A stretch of 64,000 nucleotides of DNA, taken from assembly GCF_001528745.1 (NCBI RefSeq), contig NZ_BCNS01000142.1, positions 1 to 64,000 on the forward strand. Reading direction: 5' to 3'. Each line of letters starts with the position of its first letter. The stretch's first letter is position 1. A program made the translations under genes and the position numbers. Origin of the DNA: Marinobacterium profundum (lineage in GTDB: Bacteria; Pseudomonadota; Gammaproteobacteria; Pseudomonadales; Balneatricaceae). Below, piece by piece: positions 1 to 8,496 of the stretch. The notes below the pieces were generated by a model that saw only the letters and a program-made list of their open reading frames with translations, was not told the DNA's origin and did no database searches.

Positions 1-16
1 TTCTCGGACAGCCTCC

Positions 17-120
17 TAGAGCATTTTCACGAAACACTTATCTGTCGATTGAGGTTGTTTTGAGTGCTTCCTTACTTCGATGCGGCCGGATATGGGTCGA
101 TGTAGGATGAAAGTGCTCTA
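17..120. repeat. MITE-like element with 13-bp terminal inverted repeats
   Basis: TAGAGCATTTTCA at 17-29 is mirrored by TGAAAGTGCTCTA at 108-120, with 12 of 13 positions pairing. Each end begins or ends with TA, the usual target duplication of IS630/Tc1-mariner elements. The interior of about 78 bp has no coding potential. The shape suggests a miniature non-autonomous element lying just past the 3' end of the DUF1232 gene. No copy elsewhere in the window was recognised, so the mobile-element reading is inference. Confidence 0.4.
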
Positions 121-121
121 A

Positions 122-502
122 CTACTGCAGCAGCGCCCAGGCCGTTGCCGCTGTAGCAAGTATCCAGATAAGGATGACGATCGCTGCGGCAACCCGGCTG
201 ACCGGCCGGCTGGCGGCCGCTTCTGCCTGGGCGCGACAGTGCATCATCACCTCGGCCGGAATCATCCGTACCGACAGCATCACTCCCAGCGGCACCAGAA
301 TCAGGTCGTCCAGATAGCCGATTACCGGAATGAAGTCCGGGATCAGATCAATCGGTGACAGAGCATAACCCGCTGTTATCAGCGCCAGCAGTGTTGCCAG
401 CCAGGGCGTACGTGGATCCCGTGCTGCCAGCCAGAGTGCGTGAACCTCCTGCTTAAGGGTGCGGGCCCAGTGCCTGAGGCGCTGGAAAAAAGTCTGTTTC
501 AT
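122..502 (-). CDS. DUF1232 (YkvA-like) small membrane protein
   Basis: A 126-residue protein with the DUF1232 core near residues 44-75, which reads [20 protein letters not shown] followed by a hydrophobic stretch. A second hydrophobic segment at the C-terminus (about 105-125) suggests two membrane passes. The N-terminus is short, basic and aromatic. Family members are conserved in bacteria and usually membrane-associated, but no biochemical role is established. The gene stands alone, reading towards the left edge. Its upstream spacer contains short tandem repeats rather than another gene. Confidence 0.8.
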   Translation of the reverse strand: MKQTFFQRLRHWARTLKQEVHALWLAARDPRTPWLATLLALITAGYALSPIDLIPDFIPVIGYLDDLILVPLGVMLSVRMIPAEVMMHCRAQAEAAASRPVSRVAAAIVILIWILATAATAWALLQ

Positions 503-571
503 GTTGCTTGCCTATCCTCGGTGTCGTAGCCCCTGCTTGCGGTTTGGTTCGCTGGCCGTCTGAACTCCCTT

Positions 572-641
572 TTCCTGCATTGTTCCTGCATTGTTCCTGC
601 TTGTTGCTGCCTTTCAGTAGTTTCTACCGGGTTCTACCGGG
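572..641. repeat. short tandem repeats in the DUF1232/dmeR spacer
   Basis: An 11-nt unit TTCCTGCATTG occurs at 572-582 and 583-593, followed by a partial copy to 603. A 10-nt unit TTCTACCGGG occurs at 622-631 and 632-641. Both are head to tail and non-coding. They look like slippage products; no regulatory role can be read from them. Confidence 0.7.
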
Positions 642-650
642 TATTGAGTG

Positions 651-926
651 CTACTTGAGATAGGACCGCAGGGCCGCCACCACCTGATCCACATCCTCGG
701 CCCGCTCCTGCGGTGATATGTCGTCGGCGCCCAGGTGCTCGCGGATATGGCCTTCCAGCACCTGCGCCATCAAGCCGTTTACGGCACCTCTGATCGCAGC
801 GATCTGCTGCAATATGGCACTGCAGTCGCAGTCTTCTTCCAGGGCTTTTTCCAGTGCGCCGGCCTGACCCTTGATGCGCCTAATGCGCGTCAGCAGTTGT
901 TTGCTGTCCTTGCTTGTATGACCCAT
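651..926 (-). CDS. dmeR: DmeR/RcnR-type Ni/Co-responsive repressor (CsoR/RcnR family)
   Basis: A 91-residue all-helical repressor of the CsoR/RcnR (DUF156) family. His3, Cys35, His60 and His64 are all present at the positions that form the Ni/Co site in RcnR; Cys33 is an extra thiol. The IAAIRGAVNGLM stretch of the family's DNA-binding face is intact. These regulators are tetramers that release DNA when they bind metal. The gene is divergent from a CDF metal exporter 73 bp away, with a palindromic operator between them, so it most likely represses both genes until Ni or Co rises. The ATG at 926 has only a weak ribosome-binding site. Confidence 0.9.
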   Translation of the reverse strand: MGHTSKDSKQLLTRIRRIKGQAGALEKALEEDCDCSAILQQIAAIRGAVNGLMAQVLEGHIREHLGADDISPQERAEDVDQVVAALRSYLK

Positions 927-950
927 GGATGCACTCCCATATTTTTAGAT

Positions 951-970
951 AGTATACTGGGGTATAGTAT
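951..970. promoter_or_regulatory. putative DmeR operator in the divergent dmeR-dmeF spacer
   Basis: AGTATACTGGGGTATAGTAT consists of AT-rich half-sites around a G tract. This is the arrangement known for RcnR-like operators, where a G/C run is flanked by inverted ATA-type repeats. It lies between the two start codons (926 minus, 1000 plus), so a single site can control both promoters. The assignment rests on family knowledge and position. Confidence 0.75.
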
Positions 971-999
971 ATTTTTAACAATCCTCGGAATATAGCATA

Positions 1000-1980
1000 G
1001 TGACATCTTCATCGCCCACAGAGCGCTGGCAGCATTCCCATCTGTTTAACGAAGGTGATCCACTGGCTGAGCGCAACACGCGCTGGGCAGTGGTGCTGAC
1101 CGCGATCATGATGGTGCTGGAAATCAGCGGCGGCTGGATTTACAACTCCATGGCCCTGCTGGCCGACGGCTGGCACATGAGTTCCCATACCTTGGCGCTG
1201 GGTCTTTCGGTGCTGGCCTACGCGGCTGCCCGGCGTTTTGCCGGTGACCAGCGCTTTGCCTTTGGCACCTGGAAGATAGAAGTACTGGGTGGCTATACCA
1301 GCGCGATTCTGTTGCTGGGCGTGGCGGGTCTGATGCTGTTCCAGTCGGTGGCAAGGTTGCTGGCACCGACTGAGATTCATTATGACCAGGCGATTGCCAT
1401 TGCTGTGCTGGGTCTGCTGGTCAATCTGGCCTGTGCCTGGCTGCTGCGCGGCGGCCATGCGGATCATCATCACCACCACGATCATCATCACGGCTCCACA
1501 ATCGATGAGCATCACCATGGACAGGTGGCTGGGCATGCAGGGCAGCATCAGGACCTTAATCTGCGCTCGGCCTATCTGCATGTGATCACCGATGCGGCCA
1601 CATCTGTACTGGCCATAGTGGCGCTTATTGGTGGCAAATTGTGGGGTGCGGCCTGGCTCGATCCGGTGATGGGTATCGTGGGTGCTGTACTGGTGACGAT
1701 CTGGGCCCTGGGCCTGATACGGGACACCGGACGGGTACTGCTCGATGCAGAGATGGATGCACCTGTGGTGGCAAAAATCAGGCAGCAGATTGAAGCGGGG
1801 CCTGTTGATGCCAAGATTACCGATCTGCATGTATGGCGGGTCGGCAAGGGTAAATATGCCTGTATTCTGGCGCTGGCTGTAGCGCAGGACACCACTGCGG
1901 ATGTGTTCCGTGAATATCTTCAGCTACAGGAGGAGCTGGTGCATATCACGGTAGAACTTAATCAGTATCGGTCGAAATGA
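1000..1980 (+). CDS. dmeF: CDF-family Co/Ni efflux transporter DmeF
   Basis: A 326-residue cation diffusion facilitator with six membrane segments and a cytoplasmic tail. The metal-site histidines and aspartates are visible in TM2 (ADGWHMSSH) and TM5 (HVITDAATS). A long histidine-rich loop with HHHHHDHHH lies between TM4 and TM5, as expected for DmeF and ZitB-like proteins. The protein exchanges protons for divalent metal across the inner membrane. The start is GTG at 1000. The RcnR-type regulator next door points to cobalt/nickel rather than zinc as substrate. It is transcribed alone; a strong terminator follows at 2215. Confidence 0.9.
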   Translation: MTSSSPTERWQHSHLFNEGDPLAERNTRWAVVLTAIMMVLEISGGWIYNSMALLADGWHMSSHTLALGLSVLAYAAARRFAGDQRFAFGTWKIEVLGGYTSAILLLGVAGLMLFQSVARLLAPTEIHYDQAIAIAVLGLLVNLACAWLLRGGHADHHHHHDHHHGSTIDEHHHGQVAGHAGQHQDLNLRSAYLHVITDAATSVLAIVALIGGKLWGAAWLDPVMGIVGAVLVTIWALGLIRDTGRVLLDAEMDAPVVAKIRQQIEAGPVDAKITDLHVWRVGKGKYACILALAVAQDTTADVFREYLQLQEELVHITVELNQYRSK

Positions 1981-2214
1981 GGGTTTCGCTACCAGATCGG
2001 CTCAGGGATCTGGCGCTAAAGTTGTAGCTATAAGCCACCTAAGACCAAGGGTCGGGTGTCGGCGCGAGGGGCATAATGGCGTTATCTGCAGAGGGCTCGA
2101 TGGCTCTCGCCTGGCAGTGGTGGTGGGAATGTCAGCAGATTCGGTTGAACGGCGTTCCCAAAAGCTCCGCCATCCTGCCTTGTTGCACTTCACTCTGACC
2201 GTTGATTATTTTTC

Positions 2215-2246
2215 CCCGCCAGGTTTTCCTGGCGGGGATTTTTTCG
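2215..2246 (+). terminator. rho-independent terminator
   Basis: A perfect 10-bp stem (CCCCGCCAGG / CCTGGCGGGG) with a TTTT loop is followed by a run of six T. It is oriented to end transcription from dmeF, 235 bp downstream of its stop. The intervening 1981-2214 holds no gene I can support. Confidence 0.85.
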
Positions 2247-2276
2247 TCAAGGCGGTCGTGCCGGGGCAGGGAGGCT

Positions 2277-2621
2277 TCAGCCCAGCTGATCGATTACTAT
2301 GGCATTTGAATAGACCAGAGCATTGTCTTTGACGCGGCGCCCAACGAGGAAGAAATGGCCGCGGTTGTCGTGGCGATGGCGGTAAACGTGGAATTTGCAG
2401 TCTTTCAGTGCGCCGCATTCGGGCGGTGTTTCCAGCTCCAGACCATCCAGTTGCGTATCGATGTCCAGTTCCAGTCGGTCATTGCTGTCGCTGAGTTGAT
2501 CTTCGGCGGCGGCCAGCTTCAGGTGCATGTCTGCGGTGACTCTGAACCTGATCAGTCCCTGGGGTGACGATTTTTCGGCGCCGTCGGGTTTGTACCAGGC
2601 ATCGATATTGAACTTGTTCAT
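2277..2621 (-). CDS. hypothetical protein, 114 residues
   Basis: The ATG at 2621 is chosen because AGGGGAG lies just upstream; a longer reading to 2726 has no such site. The product is soluble, has no signal peptide or membrane segment, and is rich in acidic residues. It contains an Asp/Glu/Leu-rich middle (residues about 45-65), two cysteines (around 70 and 76) and an HVYRHRHDNRGHFFLVGRR segment. I do not recognise the family. The clear ribosome-binding site and protein-like composition support expression. It is convergent with dmeF across the 2215 terminator. Confidence 0.6.
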   Translation of the reverse strand: MNKFNIDAWYKPDGAEKSSPQGLIRFRVTADMHLKLAAAEDQLSDSNDRLELDIDTQLDGLELETPPECGALKDCKFHVYRHRHDNRGHFFLVGRRVKDNALVYSNAIVIDQLG

Positions 2622-2786
2622 GCTGTATCTCCCCTGATTGCGCGAGCGCCGGCCCGAAGTACAGGCAGCAGCGATGGCTTCACCGCTGCTGTGACTGCGG
2701 GGGCAGGCGGCGTCGCCTGATTTCAATTCCAGTATAGCGGCGCCTCAGACGGTGATCAGATTTGCATCCGTACCCCGTATCAGTAG

Positions 2787-2900
2787 CGATTTCACTTCGG
2801 CGTAGTGATGGATGACTTCAGTCCCCAATTCACGGCCAAGGCGACTCTTGGCATCAGCCGCTCAACCCTGTATCGCAAGCTCAAACAACTCGAAGAATAA
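2787..2900 (+). pseudogene. remnant of a Fis-type helix-turn-helix (sigma-54 activator C-terminus)
   Basis: The open frame ending at the TAA at 2898-2900 reads AKATLGISRSTLYRKLKQLE. This is the recognition helix of the Fis (HTH_8) domain that ends NtrC-family activators. Nothing recognisable as AAA+ or receiver domain precedes it: the frame is closed by a stop at 2784 and the few upstream residues do not match. It therefore looks like the 3' end of a deleted enhancer-binding-protein gene. The neighbouring MFS transporter is sigma-54 controlled, so a past functional link is possible. Confidence 0.6.
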
Positions 2901-2929
2901 CCGCTGCGGACAAGTGGTGCGCCTGAATG

Positions 2930-2968
2930 AAAAAATCCCGTGTCAGCCAGGCTGACACAGGATTTTTT
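2930..2968. terminator. bidirectional terminator after the OFA transporter
   Basis: A long, nearly perfect hairpin has A6 and T7 flanks: AAAAAATCCCGTGTCAG pairs with CTGACACAGGATTTTTT. It lies 34 bp past the stop of the minus-strand MFS gene and can work in both directions. Confidence 0.85.
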
Positions 2969-3002
2969 TGAGATGAGCCGCAGCGGTGTACGGCGCGGGT
3001 GC

Positions 3003-4736
3003 TTAGCTCACGGGCGCCATTTCAGGGTGAGTGTTTTGCACGTGATGTTTATCGGCCACCTTGCGCAGACTCATGTTGGCGATAAAGGCCACCACCAGCA
3101 GGCCTGCCATGGCGTACATGGTGGAGTTGTACAGGCTTGGTGTTGGGTCCAGAGTGCCGGCAGGAGCAATTTCCATCAGGCGGCCCAGAGTTACTGTCTT
3201 GGATGCCATCAGGGTTTGCAACTGGTCGATTCCGGCGCCAAAGGTAGCACTGAAAACGGCCGGATCCACCTGGCTGGCCAGGCTGTTAATGGCATCATTC
3301 AGCGATTGCTCGCGCAGATAAGTGATGGCAAAGGGCCCCAGCACACCTGCGGTACTCCAGGCGGTGAGCAGACGGCCGTGAATGCCACCGACATGCAGGG
3401 TACCGAAGATATCTGCCAGATACGCCGGGATAGTGGCAAAGCCGCCGCCGTACATGGTGAAGATGATCATGGTGGCGGCGCAGAAGAGTACCAGCCATAC
3501 GAGGCTTGGATTACTGCTGACCTGGCCTGCGAAGTAGGGAATGGACAGATAGAGCGCCATACCCAGAACGAAGAAACAGTGGAAGGTGTTCTTGCGTCCC
3601 AGGTAGTCCGACGACGAGGCCCAGAAGAAGCGTCCGAGCATGTTGAACACACTGATCAGCAGCACATAGGTGGCGGCAAAGCTGGTATCCACTATGTTGG
3701 GCAAGGTAGTGCCGAAGATCTCGGTCATCATGGTCTTGGCAACGCCAATAACACCAATACCGGCGGTAACGTTCAGGCAGAGTACCAGCCAGAGCAGGTA
3801 GAACTGTGGTGTTTTCAGTGCCTGGTCAATATGCACATGCTTGTCGGTAATCAGACGGGTCTTGCCGGAGGTATCGGCCTTGGGCGCCCAGCCAGCGGGT
3901 TTCCAGCCATCGGGCGGTACCCGGTAGGAGAAGGCCGCGATAGTCATGATAATGAAATAGACAATGCCCAGGGTGATAAAGACACTGGCCACGCCGGTGT
4001 TGCCGGTATCAACAACATAGACGCCTTCAGGGCCTGAAACGGGCAGCTTGGCCATATCGGCCGCGGTCGCCACCACCACTTCGAGCTTTTGACCTGCAAC
4101 CTCTGCGAAGCGGCGGCCCGACTCGGTGATGAGATTAATGTCGGCTACTTTGCCCAGGTACTGCGGTGCTTCGTAGAAGATCGACAGTAGCCAGGTTTTC
4201 AGGGGAGCGCCTATCATGGCGCCGCCACCAAAGCCCATGATGGCCATGCCGGTCGCCATGCCGCGCCTGTCCGGGAACCAGCGTAGCAGGGTACTGACGG
4301 GCGACACATAGGCCAGCCCCAGGCCGCAACCACCTATAACCCCGTAGCCGAGGTAGAGCAGCCAGAGCTGATCCAGGCTGATACCGATACTGCCGATCAG
4401 AAAGCCTCCTCCCCAGCACAGGGCCGCGAGGAATCCGACTGCACGGGGACCGACTTTCTCCAGCCATTTACCACCCAGTGCCGCAGCGAGACCCAGGAAG
4501 ACGATGGCGGTGGAGAATATCCACACCACTGAGCTCAGGGACCAGTCGTCGGCTGCGCTGGTAACAACGCCGTGCTGGCGTATCAGGGGTGGGTTGAAAA
4601 TACTCCAGGCGTAAACCGAACCTATACATAGATGTATCGCGATGGATGCCGGCGGCACCAGCCAACGGTTGAAACCGGGCTTGGCCACGATTCTTTCCTT
4701 GAGCAGAAATGCCAAGGGGCCTGACGAGTTAGACAT
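3003..4736 (-). CDS. OFA-family MFS transporter (oxalate/formate antiporter type)
   Basis: A 577-residue major facilitator with the OFA (YhjX/OxlT-like) architecture: about 12 hydrophobic segments, an early IHLCIGSVYAWSIFNPP helix, RWFPDRRGMATGMAIMGFGGGA after TM4, and a KTPQFYLLWL entry to the second half. An extra soluble insert of about 60 residues sits near residues 190-260, between TM5/6-type helices; OxlT-size members lack it. Start ATG 4736 has GGAG nine bases upstream; an ATG eight codons earlier has none. A sigma-54 promoter and a long palindrome lie upstream, next to a sigma-54 response-regulator operon, so it is probably that system's target. The substrate is unknown, probably a small carboxylate. 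Confidence 0.8.
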   Translation of the reverse strand: MSNSSGPLAFLLKERIVAKPGFNRWLVPPASIAIHLCIGSVYAWSIFNPPLIRQHGVVTSAADDWSLSSVVWIFSTAIVFLGLAAALGGKWLEKVGPRAVGFLAALCWGGGFLIGSIGISLDQLWLLYLGYGVIGGCGLGLAYVSPVSTLLRWFPDRRGMATGMAIMGFGGGAMIGAPLKTWLLSIFYEAPQYLGKVADINLITESGRRFAEVAGQKLEVVVATAADMAKLPVSGPEGVYVVDTGNTGVASVFITLGIVYFIIMTIAAFSYRVPPDGWKPAGWAPKADTSGKTRLITDKHVHIDQALKTPQFYLLWLVLCLNVTAGIGVIGVAKTMMTEIFGTTLPNIVDTSFAATYVLLISVFNMLGRFFWASSSDYLGRKNTFHCFFVLGMALYLSIPYFAGQVSSNPSLVWLVLFCAATMIIFTMYGGGFATIPAYLADIFGTLHVGGIHGRLLTAWSTAGVLGPFAITYLREQSLNDAINSLASQVDPAVFSATFGAGIDQLQTLMASKTVTLGRLMEIAPAGTLDPTPSLYNSTMYAMAGLLVVAFIANMSLRKVADKHHVQNTHPEMAPVS

Positions 4737-4814
4737 AACACGTTGCTCCGCTATCTTCATTTTTATTGCAGGAAACCAGTGGCAGAAATAGCTCGCGGCT
4801 ATCTGCGCGCAATA

Positions 4815-4831
4815 AGCAAAGCAAGTGCCGG
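4815..4831 (-). promoter_or_regulatory. sigma-54 (-24/-12) promoter of the OFA transporter
   Basis: On the minus strand the sequence is CCGGCACTTGCTTTGCT. It has GG and GC separated by exactly ten bases, embedded in GGCAC and TTTGC, matching the RpoN consensus (TGGCAC-N5-TTGC). Transcription would start near 4804, giving a leader of about 70 nt before the ATG at 4736. The next operon encodes a regulator with the GAFTGA sigma-54 contact motif. Confidence 0.7.
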
Positions 4832-4902
4832 GCCAGAATGCACAAAGCCTTTAATGGCGGACTGTGGGGGAGCTTGTGCGGGGTCCTACGGGGCAGAAGA
4901 GA

Positions 4903-4935
4903 CTGCTAACAGGGTCAAAATGACCCTGTTAGCAG
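4903..4935. promoter_or_regulatory. perfect 15-bp palindrome, likely enhancer site for the sigma-54 regulator
   Basis: CTGCTAACAGGGTCA and TGACCCTGTTAGCAG are separated by AAA. The centre is about 115 bp upstream of the predicted RpoN start, a typical enhancer distance. The same hairpin lies 15 bp past the stop of the kinase gene, so a second role as terminator is possible. There is no T tract on either side, which favours the operator reading. Confidence 0.6.
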
Positions 4936-4949
4936 GGTGCAGCGGGACA

Positions 4950-7010
4950 TTATGACCCGGTTTTGCGGCTGGCACTGGGCGATGCCTGCGGCTCGGCCGC
5001 ACGCAGCCAAACGAAAAAGGTCGTGCCGCGACCCTCGCGCGAGCGCAGGGAAATGCTGGCACCGGCGTGTTGCAGGATGCGATAGCTGATTGAGAGGCCA
5101 AGGCCAGAGCCGCCCTGGGTGCGGCTAAAGAAGGGGTCAAAAATGCGTGTTTGCAGTTCGGCGGCGATACCGCAGCCGTTGTCCCGCACCGCCACCAGAA
5201 CAGCATCCGGGCCGCGATCACGGCTGTGCAGGCTGATGCGACCATCGGTGCGTTCTGGCGCTATGGCGTTGATCGCGTTCATTATCAGGTTGATCAGCAC
5301 CTGCTGAAACTGCATAGGGTCGGCGGTAATCCAGTGCCTGGCACGCAGATCCAGATGTAACGTGATACCACGGCTTGATAGTGCATGCTGCACCAGCTGG
5401 CGGCTATCACGGATAACGCCGTGGGGATCCATTGCCTGGTGCGGATCGCTGCCGGTTTCGGGGCGGGAGAACTGCAGCAGATTGGTGATAATAGCTCTTA
5501 TGCGATAGACCTGATCAATGATCATCTGGGCTTCGTGGCGTACGGGTGTTGCCTGGTCTCCCAGTTCTTCCAGCAGCAGATCCATATAGCCCAGAATAAC
5601 CGCCGTGGGATTGTTGATCTCGTGGGCGATGCCGGCGGTGAGTTCGCCTATGGCCGCCAGTTTGCCCTGGGCCACCAGCTGTTCGCGGCTGCGCTGCAGC
5701 AACCGGATATGCTGCTGCAGCTCGTCTGTGCGCTGGGCGACTTTAAGTTCCAGGGATGCGGCGGCCTGCTGTATCTGGTCGTGTTGGGCATCAAGCTGGT
5801 CGAGCATGTTGTTAAACTGTGTCGCCAGCAGGGTGACCTGGTTGTCGGCTGCAAGCAGCGGAATGCGTTGGCGCCGGCCACTGCGGACCTGCTCAATCAC
5901 GTCTGCGACGATTTCAATGGGTTTGAAAATGGCGCGGGCACCAAGCACGGCAATACTGATGCACAGCACTAGCCCCAGGGCGAACAGCCACAGCAGCAGC
6001 TCCAGCCACTGGTAAAAGCTTTGCAGGAAGGGCGCCTCGAGAAAGCCGGCATAGAGCATGCCGATACGCTGGCCATGCACATCGGTTACGGGTTCGTAGG
6101 CAGAAATGTACCAGTCATCGACAACAAAGGCGCGGGCCAGCCAGCGCTCGCCGCGTTCCAGCACCTGGTTGCGCACCTGCTCCGAGACCCGCGTACCCAA
6201 AGCGCGCTCGCGCGGGATCTGGGTAATAACGTTGGTGGTGATACGGATGTCATCCAGAAACAGGGTAACGTTGCCCTGGCTGTCGGCGGGCAAGCTGCCA
6301 GGGCCGTAGACAATGTCGCGGATACGGTCAACGAAGGCCAGATTGCCGTTCATCAGTAATCCGGCGGCGACGATCGCCACGGGCTGTCCTTTGGCGTTGC
6401 GCAGCGGATAGGCAAAATGCAGCATCATGCCGCGGGTTTCTTCGGTCTTGTCCGATGCCTGGCTAAAGGGGGTGGGTACTAGCTTGAGGTAGGCGCGCCG
6501 AGCAAGCCCTGGGTCTATGGCACCAAGTTCGGTGGCACTGAAAACTTCGACGCCACTGACGGCGCCCTGCAGCCTTGCCTGTTGCAACAGCGGACTCTTC
6601 GGATAAAGGCAATTGAGCGGCTGTTGCAGGTCGCAGCCCTGCAAATCCAGCAGGCGTACGAAGTCAAAGCCGGTATCGCCTTGCAGCCGTGCCAGCAGCG
6701 CGGCTGTAGCGGGTGCGGAGCTCAGTTGTGGCAGTGGCAGACGCATCTGCAGTGCCTCGGATGCCAGAGACAGGCGCAGCAAGTACTGCTCGCGGGTGGC
6801 GACGAAGGATTCGTGGGCAACGGCAAGGTCTGTATTGGCCTTCATCAGCAGGTGCCGGTAACCCACCTCGTGGCTCCAGTAATAGGCCAGGGCAAGGACG
6901 CCGGGCAACACCAGCAGCAGTGGAAAGAGTACCAGCGCCAGCAGGCGATAGCGCAGGTTGCCCAGCAGTCGGCGCCAGAGGCTGCGCCGGGGTGATTCAG
7001 TCGCGTTCAT
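4950..7010 (-). CDS. Cache-type sensor histidine kinase partner of the sigma-54 regulator
   Basis: A 686-residue membrane kinase. TM1 is at about 21-43, followed by a large periplasmic sensor (44-335, Cache-like, with LDLQGCDLQQ and GMMLHFAYPLRNAKGQ segments) and TM2 at 336-358. The cytoplasmic part has HAMP at about 359-410, a coiled coil, the HisKA box with His463 (IAHEINNP) and the ATPase domain with DNGCGI (610-615) and GSGLGLS (634-640). ATG 7010 is chosen; it overlaps the regulator's end by 14 bp, which implies translational coupling. It should phosphorylate the adjacent NtrC-type regulator. Related kinases (DctB, ArgS-like Cache kinases) sense small carboxylates or amino acids, but the ligand here is unknown. 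Confidence 0.85.
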   Translation of the reverse strand: MNATESPRRSLWRRLLGNLRYRLLALVLFPLLLVLPGVLALAYYWSHEVGYRHLLMKANTDLAVAHESFVATREQYLLRLSLASEALQMRLPLPQLSSAPATAALLARLQGDTGFDFVRLLDLQGCDLQQPLNCLYPKSPLLQQARLQGAVSGVEVFSATELGAIDPGLARRAYLKLVPTPFSQASDKTEETRGMMLHFAYPLRNAKGQPVAIVAAGLLMNGNLAFVDRIRDIVYGPGSLPADSQGNVTLFLDDIRITTNVITQIPRERALGTRVSEQVRNQVLERGERWLARAFVVDDWYISAYEPVTDVHGQRIGMLYAGFLEAPFLQSFYQWLELLLWLFALGLVLCISIAVLGARAIFKPIEIVADVIEQVRSGRRQRIPLLAADNQVTLLATQFNNMLDQLDAQHDQIQQAAASLELKVAQRTDELQQHIRLLQRSREQLVAQGKLAAIGELTAGIAHEINNPTAVILGYMDLLLEELGDQATPVRHEAQMIIDQVYRIRAIITNLLQFSRPETGSDPHQAMDPHGVIRDSRQLVQHALSSRGITLHLDLRARHWITADPMQFQQVLINLIMNAINAIAPERTDGRISLHSRDRGPDAVLVAVRDNGCGIAAELQTRIFDPFFSRTQGGSGLGLSISYRILQHAGASISLRSREGRGTTFFVWLRAAEPQASPSASRKTGS

Positions 7011-8385
7011 TACTGCCCTGGCGCTTGCGATCCAGGGTTTTGCGGGCAATGCCCAGTTGCTCCGCCGCCCTTGTCTTGTTGCCGCCGTTGTTGTGCAGCA
7101 CCCGATCAATGTGATCGGCTTCCACCTGATCCAGCGTCCAGTGCAGTGGATAGCCACCTGCTGATGGTGTCTCACTGGCGGCTGTCAGCAGATCCCGGGG
7201 AAGGGTGCGCAGCAGCAGGCAGCGCTCCAGCAGGTTTTTCAGTTCCCGTACATTACCGGGCCAGGGATAGGCCTCCAGTGCCTGCATGTCGGCGTGATTC
7301 AGAGGCAGCTCAGGCATGCCCAGCTCAGTGGCCAGGCGTGCCGCCAGCTGTTGTGCCAGCAGCTTGATATCCTGGGTGCGCGCCCGCAGCGGCGGGACTT
7401 CGATCTGCAGTACGTTGAGGCGATAGAACAGGTCCTGCCGAAAGCTGCCATCGCTGACCGCCTGGTGCAGGCTGCGGTTGGTTGCCGCTATAATGCGTAC
7501 ATCCACCGGGGTATCGCGCTCGGTGCCAAGGGGGCGTATGCGACCGTCTTCGAGGATACGCAGCAGCCGGGTTTGCAGCAGCAGGGGCATTTCGGCGATT
7601 TCATCCAGGAACAGGGTGCCGCCGTCGGCATAGCTGAACAGACCGGGCCTGGACTGGTGCGCGCCTGTGAAGGCGCCCTTGATATGGCCAAAGAGCTCGG
7701 ATTCCATCAGTTCGGGGGCAATGGCGCCGCAGTTAACCGGCACGAAAGGGCCGACACGGCCGCTTTGCTGGTGTATGGCGCGGGCCACCAGATCCTTGCC
7801 GGTACCCGTTTCACCTTCGATAAGCACGGCAGAGGGCGCCGGGGCGACCTGGCGTACCAGGGTGCGAATGGCTTCAAGTGCTGGGCTGGTGCCAATGAGG
7901 GAATCCAGTGGCGCGCCGCTGTCTAGACGGCGGCGCAACACAAAATTTTCCCGCGCCAGACGGCGGCGTTCGAGCACTTGCTGTACGGCCTTGCGCATCT
8001 GTTCGATGCGAAAGGGTTTGAGGATCAAATCGCAGGCGCCGAGCCGCAGCACTTCAATGGCGGTGTTCATATCGGCGAAGCCGGTCATGAAGATAGTGTC
8101 CGGCGGGTTGCCGGCATCCTGCAACTCCTGCAGCCATTGCACACCGGAGCGCCCAGGCAGGCAGATATCGACAATCTGCAGGTCGAAATGCAGTTTTTGG
8201 CGCAGCAGGTTAGCTTCATCGGTGGAGGCGGCGGTTTCAACGCAGCTGTATTCCTTCTGCAGGGCGCGCTGCAGGAAGTCGCGGATACCGGCTTCGTCGT
8301 CCACCACCAGAATGGAAAAGCCCTGGCGCTTGGGCGCCTGTGTCTCGGGTGTCGGGCGGGTCTGTTCGCTGGCACTGGGGCACAT
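6997..8385 (-). CDS. sigma-54-dependent response regulator (NtrC/DctD type)
   Basis: A 462-residue activator. It has a receiver domain with DD at 29-30 and phospho-acceptor Asp73 (QIVDICLPG), and an AAA+ domain with Walker A GETGTGKD and the intact GAFTGA loop that contacts RpoN. A Fis-type helix-turn-helix ([19 protein letters not shown]) ends the protein. ATG 8385 is taken as start; a TTG at 8442 would add 19 unconserved residues and has no better ribosome-binding site. It is the second gene of the binding protein-regulator-kinase operon. The likely target is the RpoN promoter at 4815-4831, with the palindrome at 4903-4935 as its enhancer. Confidence 0.9.
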   Translation of the reverse strand: MCPSASEQTRPTPETQAPKRQGFSILVVDDEAGIRDFLQRALQKEYSCVETAASTDEANLLRQKLHFDLQIVDICLPGRSGVQWLQELQDAGNPPDTIFMTGFADMNTAIEVLRLGACDLILKPFRIEQMRKAVQQVLERRRLARENFVLRRRLDSGAPLDSLIGTSPALEAIRTLVRQVAPAPSAVLIEGETGTGKDLVARAIHQQSGRVGPFVPVNCGAIAPELMESELFGHIKGAFTGAHQSRPGLFSYADGGTLFLDEIAEMPLLLQTRLLRILEDGRIRPLGTERDTPVDVRIIAATNRSLHQAVSDGSFRQDLFYRLNVLQIEVPPLRARTQDIKLLAQQLAARLATELGMPELPLNHADMQALEAYPWPGNVRELKNLLERCLLLRTLPRDLLTAASETPSAGGYPLHWTLDQVEADHIDRVLHNNGGNKTRAAEQLGIARKTLDRKRQGSNERD

Positions 8386-8496
8386 GTTGGATCCGTGGGT
8401 AGCAAAGGCGGTGCCGGCAGTGTAACGCGGAGGATGCAACAAGGGGTAAGCATACGACTAAAGATTGAGAATAGCGGCCAGCAGAATGCCGTGGCG

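Noticed and set aside
1981-2214. Possible small gene between dmeF and its terminator
   Set aside because: Frames in both directions lack ribosome-binding sites and protein-like composition.
2940-4037. A 365-codon plus-strand open frame
   Set aside because: It lies antisense to the MFS transporter and begins inside the 2930-2968 terminator hairpin. Its product has no family features.
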